This document shows, piece after piece, positions 1 through 5,521 of a stretch of 5,536 nt of DNA. Location of the stretch: the NCBI GenBank assembly GCA_016934605.1, contig JAFGSO010000316.1:1-5536 (forward strand), written 5' to 3'. The position numbers and the translations under genes were made by a program. Position 1 is the stretch's first letter. The number at the start of each line of letters is the position of its first letter. This stretch comes from Calditrichota bacterium. Its GTDB lineage: Bacteria > Calditrichota > Calditrichia > RBG-13-44-9. The notes under the pieces were generated by a model that was not told the origin of the DNA, made no database searches, and saw only the letters and a list, made by a program, of their open reading frames with translations.

Positions 1-516
1 CTAAAACAGGAAGAAATTCTGCAGTTCCTGAAAAAGGTTAGTCTTTTTAAAAATATATCAGAAGCAGGTATCAGACCGGCACTGGATTTCATTGAAATTG
101 GGAAATATCAAAAAGGTGAGAATATAATTCGGGAGGGTGAAAAGGGAGACTCGCTGTTTTTTCTGTTCGAGGGGCAGGTTTCGGTGAGCAAGAAAATGAC
201 TTTGTTAAGCAGTCGTATTGAGATGGGTCAGCTGGATAAGGCCCTGATAAAACTGAAAGATTCCGATCATGCATTTTTTGGAGAGATGGCTATCTGTGGG
301 GAAGGAGAGGTTCGTTCAGCCACTGTAACGGCGGAAACGGACTGTATACTCGGTGAACTTTCTGCCGAAACGATTCATCGCATGACTGAAAAAAATTATG
401 ATTTCGGGTTGAATTTTTACCGGAATCTGTCCGGAATTCTGGCGGATCGGCTACGGAAAGCGAATCGGGATATACTGAAGCTGACTACGGCATTAACACT
501 GGCCCTGGAGGAATAA
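1..516 (+). CDS. Stand-alone cyclic nucleotide-binding (CRP-fold) domain protein, 5' partial
   Basis: The frame is open from base 1 and reads 171 residues to a TAA at 514-516. A putative start lies outside the window: no in-frame ATG occurs before residue 66, yet the fold begins at the first visible residues. Visible residues 10-25 (LKKVSLFKNISEAG) match the usual N-terminal helix of cNMP-binding domains. Residues 38-60 (KGENIIREGEKGDSLFFLFEGQV) are the early beta-roll. Residues 93-109 (FGEMAICGEGEVRSATV) form the phosphate-binding cassette and keep the Glu and Arg-Ser expected to contact the cyclic nucleotide. Residues 130-171 form a long C-terminal helix. No helix-turn-helix follows, so this is not a CRP/FNR-type transcription factor in its visible form. 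It is more likely a cytoplasmic sensor module or partner protein, perhaps with another domain upstream of the window. Probably only a few residues are missing if it is a single-domain protein. The ligand (cAMP, cGMP or none) cannot be told. Confidence 0.88.
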   Translation, partial: LKQEEILQFLKKVSLFKNISEAGIRPALDFIEIGKYQKGENIIREGEKGDSLFFLFEGQVSVSKKMTLLSSRIEMGQLDKALIKLKDSDHAFFGEMAICGEGEVRSATVTAETDCILGELSAETIHRMTEKNYDFGLNFYRNLSGILADRLRKANRDILKLTTALTLALEE

Positions 517-528
517 CATCCAAACAGT

Positions 529-1950
529 TTACAGCTGGAAATATTTTGTGTAGGAAGGACTATAACCTTCCGGATGATATTCTCCCCGTTGTTTATCCAG
601 TAGGTATTTCCCCTCATATTCCCCGGTTGCAATTATCTTGAGCAGTTCAATAAAACGGTCGATTTCCTCAGGAGTATTATAAAAGCCAAAACTGACTCTT
701 ACTGCTCCGGGCAAGCGGGACCTGTCTCCCCGTAAAATCTGCTGTTTAATCTCGACGCCTTCTGCAGAATTGATACCGAGTAATTCTTTTATATATGGCT
801 GAGCACAAAAACAACCATTTCTCACCCCGATTCCGCCTTCATAATTCAGGATAGCTGCAGTGAGAGCATGCGGTATGTCTTTGATATTAAAAGAAATCAC
901 CCCAAGCCGATTGTCGACTATGGCGGGATCTGAACTGCCATAAATTTCAATCCCCGGTATACCGGCCATGTTTTTTAAGATATAACCCGTCAGTTTTTTT
1001 TCATGCTCTACTATCCGCTCTATTCCTGTTTCCATTATGGTAAGAAGAGCTTTTGCAAAAGCGATTACACCGATAGTGTTTGGTGTTCCTGCCTCGTCTT
1101 TTTCCGGCGGTTCAGACCAGTGAGCATAATCGAGATCCACGATTTTAATGGTACCCCCTCCCACATCATCGGGATCGCCATCTTTAAAGAAATCTTTATC
1201 ACCTATCAGGGCACCTGACCCGAAAGGAGCATAGATTTTGTGGGCAGAGATAACCAGGAAATCAATGTGTTCCGGATCATCGTCGGGCTTCATGTCTATC
1301 CGCCGGTGAGGTGCCAGTTGGGCGGCATCGACCAGTAATTTTGTTCCGTACTCGTGACATAATCCGGCAATTTTTGCAATGTCATTAACCCATCCGGTTA
1401 CATTTGAGGCCCCTGTCAGCGCCACCAGCGCGGTTTTGCCATAATACTTTTTTAGCAGGTGAACCAGATCTTCTAAATCCAACTGGCCATCTTCCAGTAT
1501 ACCGATATGTTTCACCTGGCCGTTTGCGCGCCAGGGAAGATCGTTCGAATGGTGCTCCATTTTACTCACCAGCACAATCTGATCTTTTGCCAACCGCATC
1601 CGGCGAGCCAGTTTGTTTATTGCTTCGGTAGCATTCTTGCCAAAGATAATGGCGTGAGACGCCGGATCAATATTGACAAAGTCGGCCACTACCTCGCGTG
1701 CCTGGTCATATATCCGGGAACAAAGCTGCGACTTGAATCCGGTTCCGCGGTGTATGCTGCTGTACCATTCCATGGCTTCATTTACTTTATCCAGAACCGG
1801 TTTCAGAGCAGGAGTACTGGCTGCATTATCAAAGTTGATATACCGTTGAAAAGTACCATTTAAGAGCGGAACCTGCCGGTTATAACCGACTACCTCCTGC
1901 AGAAAAGTACTTTTCGATGAGATTTTCTGTGTCTTATTTACTGTTGCCAT
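529..1950 (-). CDS. Class V aminotransferase-fold PLP enzyme, SufS/cysteine desulfurase-like
   Basis: A complete 473-residue protein with ATG at 1948-1950 and TAA at 529-531. The fold-type I PLP enzyme signature is clear. NFDNAASTP (39-47) forms the N-terminal substrate loop. KMEHHSNDLPW (130-140) carries the His that stacks on PLP in SufS/CsdA. LLVDAAQLAPH (205-215) carries the Asp that pairs with the pyridine nitrogen. SAHKIYAPFGSGAL (235-248) carries the Schiff-base Lys238. AGTPN (287-291) is also typical. The stretch RNGCFCAQPY (377-386) lines up with the RxGHHCAxP loop of group II cysteine desulfurases and puts Cys382 at the catalytic position, with an extra Cys380 two residues before. 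VRVSFGFYNTPEEIDRF (417-433) matches the SufS C-terminal motif. Compared with SufS (about 406 residues), it has a longer N-terminus, an insert near 392-415 and a Tyr/Gly-rich tail (441-473). No sufBCD, sufE or iscU lies beside it. It could act in sulfur mobilisation from cysteine or on another amino or sulfur substrate, such as selenocysteine or an epimerase-type reaction. The upstream ribosome-binding site is weak (AGAAAG). Confidence 0.9.
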   Translation of the reverse strand: MATVNKTQKISSKSTFLQEVVGYNRQVPLLNGTFQRYINFDNAASTPALKPVLDKVNEAMEWYSSIHRGTGFKSQLCSRIYDQAREVVADFVNIDPASHAIIFGKNATEAINKLARRMRLAKDQIVLVSKMEHHSNDLPWRANGQVKHIGILEDGQLDLEDLVHLLKKYYGKTALVALTGASNVTGWVNDIAKIAGLCHEYGTKLLVDAAQLAPHRRIDMKPDDDPEHIDFLVISAHKIYAPFGSGALIGDKDFFKDGDPDDVGGGTIKIVDLDYAHWSEPPEKDEAGTPNTIGVIAFAKALLTIMETGIERIVEHEKKLTGYILKNMAGIPGIEIYGSSDPAIVDNRLGVISFNIKDIPHALTAAILNYEGGIGVRNGCFCAQPYIKELLGINSAEGVEIKQQILRGDRSRLPGAVRVSFGFYNTPEEIDRFIELLKIIATGEYEGKYLLDKQRGEYHPEGYSPSYTKYFQL

Positions 1951-2050
1951 ATTTCTTTCTAAGTTGATGGTAATAAATAAAATTTGAATATTGACCGAAA
2001 GCAGTTTATTTTCGCTATTTCAACTTTCACTTTCAAGCATTTTTAAAAGT

Positions 2051-2073
2051 TTTCCGGAGAAAAAGCCCGGAAA
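2051..2073. other. Short perfect hairpin in the intergenic gap
   Basis: TTTCCGG at 2051-2057 and CCGGAAA at 2067-2073 are perfect complements around a 9-nt A-rich loop. A T tract occurs only at 2087-2093, 13 nt past the stem on the plus strand, and no good T tract follows on the minus strand. This is therefore a poor intrinsic terminator. It lies about 100 bp upstream of the aminotransferase start and could be a regulatory site or chance. Confidence 0.3.
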
Positions 2074-2118
2074 TTCCACTGGGTGATTTTTTTAACCTGT
2101 TTAATTCACAAATTTTTT

Positions 2119-2250
2119 CACCAAGGCACGAAGACTCTAAAAATTAAGAGTGAAGAAGGTAAAAAATAAACCGGGAGGAGAAATATTTAAAACCACAAAT
2201 TCTTTTAAATTCATTTATTTTTATACCTTTGTGCCTTCGCGTCTTAGTGG
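2119..2250. repeat. Degenerate inverted-repeat intergenic element with 8-bp periodic arms
   Basis: The left arm at 2120-2143 reads ACCAAGGC, ACGAAGAC, TCTAAAAA. The right arm, read on the minus strand from 2248 to 2225, reads ACTAAGAC, GCGAAGGC, ACAAAGGT. Each arm is thus three copies of an 8-bp unit near ACNAAGRC, and the arms face each other around about 81 bp of AT-rich spacer. Over the first 22 positions the arms agree at 15. Both arms are flanked on the outside by an AATTCA-type sequence (2103-2108 on plus; 2254-2259 on minus), so the element may reach about 2103-2260. There is no open frame and no transposase inside. From memory, similar 'CCACNAAGGCACGAAGACAC' palindromes are scattered between genes in many environmental bacterial genomes, which would make this a REP- or MITE-like dispersed element. 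Copy number cannot be judged from one window. Confidence 0.65.
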
Positions 2251-2306
2251 TTATGAATTTTCCAAGTTAAATATTATTTGCCCTCCGATTTAATAGAAAA
2301 GCAAAC

Positions 2307-2336
2307 ATGAAGGAAAACATCTCCTGATGACTTCAT
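2307..2336 (-). terminator. Possible weak terminator or stem-loop after the operon
   Basis: ATGAAG (2307-2312) pairs with CTTCAT (2331-2336). Inside it, CATC (2318-2321) pairs with GATG (2326-2329) around TCCT. On the minus strand this imperfect stem-loop starts about 11 nt after the stop of the last operon gene and is followed by a moderately T-rich run (GTTTGCTTTTCTATT). The stem is interrupted and the T run is broken, so termination here is only a possibility. Confidence 0.25.
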
Positions 2337-2347
2337 ACGGGTGCATA

Positions 2348-2917
2348 TCAAAATAACCACATTTTTGCCAACATTAAAAGAAGAATAGTCATAAAACTGA
2401 TAAATGTGCTTTTTTCGGAGCGGAGAGCCATGAGATAATCAGGTTGGTGGCTATTCTTTCCGCGGAGCGGAGTCCTTCTGGGAAGAAATCTGGGGACACT
2501 TTCCTTATATCGAAGATATTCGGATCCAAAAATTTTTTCCAGTTCTTCTTCTTCCAGTTTAACAATCAGAATATATTGAAGGCTGAAAAATAACCAGACG
2601 GCCAGGATCAACCAGGGCAACCAGATATTGGCCATCAGTGCTGCTCCGGTATACATGATCATATTTCCGACATATAAGGGGTTCCGTACATGAGCAAATG
2701 GTCCACCGGTTACCAGCTGCGGCGCGCCCACATGACGGGTTCTGGTTGCTCCTCCGGCGTATGAAACTCCCCAGATCCGGATAAACTCACCCGTCATCAT
2801 AATGATCAGACCGGCCAGAATTGACCAAACAGAAGGCTGTGCAAAGATAATGACTACCAGAATGATCGGAACGGGTGTGAAACCACGATATTTAAAAACG
2901 AATTGTCTAAGATCCAC
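2348..2917 (-). CDS. Integral membrane ICMT/PEMT-family methyltransferase homologue
   Basis: The protein is 189 residues from a GTG start at 2915-2917, numbered from there. The isoprenylcysteine carboxyl methyltransferase / phospholipid methyltransferase family signature is plain. A hydrophobic N-terminal half (about 15-48) is followed by RHVGAPQLVTGGPF (61-74), RNPLYVG (78-84), two hydrophobic spans (about 86-119), then LEEEELEKIFGSEY (121-134) and SVPRFLP (140-146). A last hydrophobic helix lies at about 171-188. In the known family these motifs bind S-adenosylmethionine at the membrane face; RNP replaces the RHP of eukaryotic ICMT. The substrate (lipid, isoprenoid, thiol or other) is not shown. 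The GTG is preferred because it overlaps the oxidoreductase by only 11 bp, follows a GGGA eight bases upstream, and gives a normal family N-terminus. An in-frame TTG at 2960-2962 would give 204 residues with a 56-bp overlap and also has a GGAAAA upstream. It is the last gene of the three-gene operon. Confidence 0.87.
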   Translation of the reverse strand: MDLRQFVFKYRGFTPVPIILVVIIFAQPSVWSILAGLIIMMTGEFIRIWGVSYAGGATRTRHVGAPQLVTGGPFAHVRNPLYVGNMIMYTGAALMANIWLPWLILAVWLFFSLQYILIVKLEEEELEKIFGSEYLRYKESVPRFLPRRTPLRGKNSHQPDYLMALRSEKSTFISFMTILLLMLAKMWLF

Positions 2918-3941
2918 TATTAAAGTCCCAGTGTTTTTTAACGGTTTCGGCGTGCTCTTCAATTTTTTCCAAAATCTGTTTGGCCACTTTCAATGCCCGT
3001 ACACCCTGTTCACCATCAACCGGCGGCCGGGTATTTTCTCTGATGGCGTTGATAAACAGACTCAGCTCGTAATGAAGCGGATTGATATCCTTTTTGTCAT
3101 ACCGGGTATAACGAATCTCTCTGGAATTACTTCCCTGCCCGATTGTTCCGAAGGATATGGCCAGGTTTTTTGCTGATGGGGCACTTGATGGATCAACAAG
3201 TTCATATACTTCACTGGTACCCTCCAGAAAGTCCACCGATATGTAAGCGTTTGGTTGAAAAAATCTCATTTTTCTCATCTTCCGGGCGGAGATCCGACTA
3301 GCCGTCACGTTAGCCACCGCACCGTTTTCAAAATTAATCCGGCAATTGGCAATATCTTCCTTCAAGGAGAGGATAGACACACCACTGGCATCAATTGATT
3401 GAACCGGGCTTCTGACGAAACTGAGAATCAAATCGATATCGTGAATCATTAAATCCAGCACCACCGCCACATCTGTCCCACGGGGATTGAAATTGGCCAT
3501 CCGGTGAGATTCAATGAAAAGCGGATTGAGAGTGATGTCCTCCAGTGCCAGAATGGCCGGATTGAATCGTTCGATGTGACCGACCTGAATTTTCACCCCA
3601 GAAGCTTCGGCGGCTTCAACCAGTTTTTGTCCCTGTTCCACGGTTTCGGTCACCGGTTTTTCAATGAAAACGTGCTTTCCTGCTCGTACCGCCTCCTGAG
3701 CATAATCAAAATGTGTGGTGGTGGGTGTTACAATACTGACAGCATCAATTTGTTCAAGTAGCTCTGCATGATGAGAGAAAGATTTGATATTAAACTCTTT
3801 CTGCACAGCCGTTGACTTTAACGGATCGCTATCGAAAAAGCCGACCAGTTCCGCTCCCGGTATCAGCTTTAGCTGCTGGACATGCCACCGGCCCAGATGC
3901 CCCACTCCAATCACACCAATTTTGATTTTTTCCGAATTCAT
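2907..3941 (-). CDS. Gfo/Idh/MocA-family NAD(P)-dependent oxidoreductase
   Basis: A complete 344-residue protein, the usual length for the family, with ATG at 3939-3941 and TAG at 2907-2909. The N-terminal Rossmann fold has the dinucleotide loop GVIGVGHLG (9-17), an acidic residue ending beta-2 (FFDSD, 35-39), and the family EKP motif at 94-96 (VFIEKPVTET). QVGHIERFNPA (119-129) begins the substrate domain. LDLMIHDIDL (162-171) carries the His167/Asp168 pair at the usual catalytic position. The C-terminal half forms the open beta-sheet substrate domain. Members oxidise or reduce sugars, sugar acids, inositols or nucleotide sugars in the cytoplasm. The VGHIERFNPA type is, as I recall, common near lipid A and surface-sugar genes, so a UDP-sugar dehydrogenase role like GnnA is possible but unproven here. 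The start overlaps the upstream GWxTD stop as ATGA (3938-3941), which indicates translational coupling; its own ribosome-binding site (AGAAAG) is weak. Confidence 0.92.
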   Translation of the reverse strand: MNSEKIKIGVIGVGHLGRWHVQQLKLIPGAELVGFFDSDPLKSTAVQKEFNIKSFSHHAELLEQIDAVSIVTPTTTHFDYAQEAVRAGKHVFIEKPVTETVEQGQKLVEAAEASGVKIQVGHIERFNPAILALEDITLNPLFIESHRMANFNPRGTDVAVVLDLMIHDIDLILSFVRSPVQSIDASGVSILSLKEDIANCRINFENGAVANVTASRISARKMRKMRFFQPNAYISVDFLEGTSEVYELVDPSSAPSAKNLAISFGTIGQGSNSREIRYTRYDKKDINPLHYELSLFINAIRENTRPPVDGEQGVRALKVAKQILEKIEEHAETVKKHWDFNSGS

Positions 3942-5248
3942 TTGGTTAAACTTTCTTCTTTTTCGATGAGTTTGTAGCTTTTCCGACCATCCACTGCTTC
4001 AAAAATGAAATTGATAGTCCGTTCCGGTAAAAAGTAGGTCCATTTCAAATAGGGTTGAACCGGTCTCAGGCTCTGATCTTCGATTTTATCCGGATGCCCG
4101 TAAAGCAGAAGGATTTTTCCGGGATCAGTTCTCCACCCATAATAACCGTTTCGCCTGCCAAAAACACGGTCTACACTGTCCACGCGGGAATAGTATTCAT
4201 TCATGATTTCGTTAAAAGCGGTAGAAGTGTCCGGATCCTTCTGATGCCAGTACCCCTGAAATTTAGATAACCGCTCTTTTTTGTTGCCGGATTTAAGCTG
4301 TTTAAATTCTTCATTGCTCAGAACAGGTTCCAATGCTTCAATCGCATAGTCTATATTGCGAAGACTCCGGGGCTGTGAAAACCAGTTTATCCGGAAGATC
4401 TGTTTAATAACCAGACTGTCAAGTTCATCCTGATAAGTTAATCTGACAATATATTTGCCAGTTTTCCAACTTGCCAAAGGCGGATCAATTGTCCAGGAAT
4501 AAATATTATTATTAGAAATAAGTCTGGTCTTCTCACGAAACAGTAACTGGCCGGAATTCTGGTCTGAAATCGAAATTCCTGCATTCAGGACTGAATCGGT
4601 TTTAAACCAGGCATAAGAGAAAATGTGAAGCTTTTTGTTGTATGGAACAGCTGAAGATTCAGCAATGGGTGCAAAAGGAAGAATCCATGGTGCGTGGGAA
4701 TTTCCCCGCGAGGGATCCAGAAAAAGAAATCCCGGTGAAAAATGTTCCGGATTTTCGGGCAAATGCAATTTTTTATTATCCTGTAACTGTTGTCTCCCCT
4801 GTAAATCCTGGTATTTATAAGATATTTCGTAATGTCCGGGAGGTATGATCAGAGAGTCTACCGTGAAAAAAAACAGATCCCGGCGGTTAGTTTCCGAAAA
4901 ACTTTCAAGAGCAAATTCATCGTTCCATACATGGGAAAATGTCTGATCGGATCTGCTATCTCTCAGCACAACTTCTATCTGGAAAATCGATCTGTATTCT
5001 GAGTTCTGCCTGGTAAACTGCATCAAGTCGTGCATCACGTCTGCCATGAGTAAAATTTTATAATTACCTGATGCCTCCGGAACCGGAAACGAGCGGAACA
5101 CTACCGGCTTTCCGGAAAGAACTTCACCCCTGGTCGATTGCCGCTGTAAACCCGGTTGACTGAATATTATATCAGTGAAAATAAAAATTGAAATTAACAG
5201 CAGGATTTCACCTTTCATGGGCCCTGATATAAGAGGATATTTCTTCAT
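3938..5248 (-). CDS. Secreted GWxTD-domain protein of unknown function
   Basis: A complete 436-residue protein with ATG at 5246-5248 and TGA at 3938-3940. A signal peptide is visible: MKKYPL, a basic stretch through Lys12, a hydrophobic core at about 14-29 (EILLLISIFIFTDIIF), then SQPG, so export to periplasm or envelope is likely. No lipobox Cys is present. Residues 45-290 look like beta-rich, Ig-like repeats with alternating hydrophobic strands. The C-terminal GWxTD domain is unmistakable: YWHQKDPDTSTAFNEIMNEY (333-352), then YYGWRTDPGKILLLYGHPD (369-387), KWTYF (402-406) and the closing IFEAVDG (415-421). This family is known only by sequence, with no established biochemical role. The first ATG is chosen because AGGA lies six bases upstream; the in-frame ATG at 5216-5218 has no ribosome-binding site. 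It is the first gene of the operon with the oxidoreductase (ATGA overlap) and the membrane methyltransferase homologue. Confidence 0.9.
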   Translation of the reverse strand: MKKYPLISGPMKGEILLLISIFIFTDIIFSQPGLQRQSTRGEVLSGKPVVFRSFPVPEASGNYKILLMADVMHDLMQFTRQNSEYRSIFQIEVVLRDSRSDQTFSHVWNDEFALESFSETNRRDLFFFTVDSLIIPPGHYEISYKYQDLQGRQQLQDNKKLHLPENPEHFSPGFLFLDPSRGNSHAPWILPFAPIAESSAVPYNKKLHIFSYAWFKTDSVLNAGISISDQNSGQLLFREKTRLISNNNIYSWTIDPPLASWKTGKYIVRLTYQDELDSLVIKQIFRINWFSQPRSLRNIDYAIEALEPVLSNEEFKQLKSGNKKERLSKFQGYWHQKDPDTSTAFNEIMNEYYSRVDSVDRVFGRRNGYYGWRTDPGKILLLYGHPDKIEDQSLRPVQPYLKWTYFLPERTINFIFEAVDGRKSYKLIEKEESLTK

Positions 5249-5270
5249 AATTTTTCCTGTAAATTAAAAA

Positions 5271-5299
5271 AATATATATTCCGGTTAGTGACAAAGCAA
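5271..5299 (-). promoter_or_regulatory. Candidate promoter of the GWxTD operon
   Basis: On the minus strand TTGCTT (5299-5294) and TATATT (5276-5271) are 17 bases apart, matching a sigma70-like layout: the -10 is 5/6 but the -35 only 3/6. Transcription would start near 5264, leaving a leader of about 16 nt that contains the AGGA ribosome-binding site. The overlapping TTTG and TATTTTTT could instead be read as a Bacteroidota-type promoter. A CCGGTTA sits in the spacer. Confidence 0.42.
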
Positions 5300-5344
5300 C
5301 ATCTACCTGAAATCATGTCCGGTGGATATTCAGCCTTTTCTCTA

Positions 5345-5365
5345 AACCGGCTCGCCGGTTATAAT
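5345..5365. promoter_or_regulatory. Perfect AACCGG/CCGGTT palindrome overlapping a TATAAT
   Basis: AACCGG (5345-5350), CTCG (5351-5354) and CCGGTT (5355-5360) form a perfect 6-bp hairpin or dyad. The last T begins a perfect plus-strand TATAAT at 5360-5365, but no convincing -35 lies 16-18 bases upstream. The position between two divergent genes suggests an operator. No T tract follows on either strand, so it is not a terminator. CCGGTT is frequent elsewhere in this window, inside genes too, which lowers the weight of the match. Confidence 0.35.
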
Positions 5366-5460
5366 TCCATTTGAATGTATTGGAAATAAGACAAGTTCCC
5401 GTTATCAATACGAAGCCACTTGATTATCCGGCCTGAAAACATTAAATTTAAATATGATTA

Positions 5461-5489
5461 TTGCCTTAGCTCCTAAAATCTTTTTAAAT
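5461..5489 (+). promoter_or_regulatory. Weak candidate promoter for the divergent plus-strand gene
   Basis: TTGCCT (5461-5466) and TTAAAT (5484-5489) are 17 bases apart, each 4/6 or so to the sigma70 boxes, with a start site near 5496 and a leader of about 26 nt before the ATG at 5522. The region is very AT-rich, so chance matches are easy. The TATAAT at 5360 is an alternative that would give a much longer leader. Confidence 0.25.
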
Positions 5490-5521
5490 ATAGTTATTCA
5501 AAAAATATTTATAGAGGTAAT

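Noticed and set aside
184..516. GTG at 184 as the start of the cNMP-binding protein
   Set aside because: Starting there would remove the first strands of the beta-roll, which are clearly encoded in the same open frame from base 1.
517..530. AAAC-A-GTTT mini-palindrome between the convergent stops as a bidirectional terminator
   Set aside because: Only a 4-bp AT-rich stem with a one-base loop; it cannot form a terminator hairpin.
1507..1863. A 118-codon open frame on the plus strand
   Set aside because: It lies wholly opposite the well-supported aminotransferase, its product matches no family I know, and it is explained as a mirror of the coding strand.
2051..2093. Hairpin plus T tract as an intrinsic terminator
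   Set aside because: The T tract starts 13 nt after the stem, and no plus-strand gene precedes it.
2119..2250. CRISPR array or tandem gene remnant in the gap
   Set aside because: The repeated units are 8 bp, directly abutting within an arm and inverted between arms; there are no regular spacers and no cas genes.
2802..3176. A 124-codon open frame on the plus strand
   Set aside because: It runs antisense across the methyltransferase/oxidoreductase junction, has no recognisable domain and no convincing ribosome-binding site.
5216..5218. Downstream ATG as the start of the GWxTD protein
   Set aside because: It lacks a ribosome-binding site, whereas the ATG at 5246-5248 has AGGA at good spacing; both would keep the signal peptide core.
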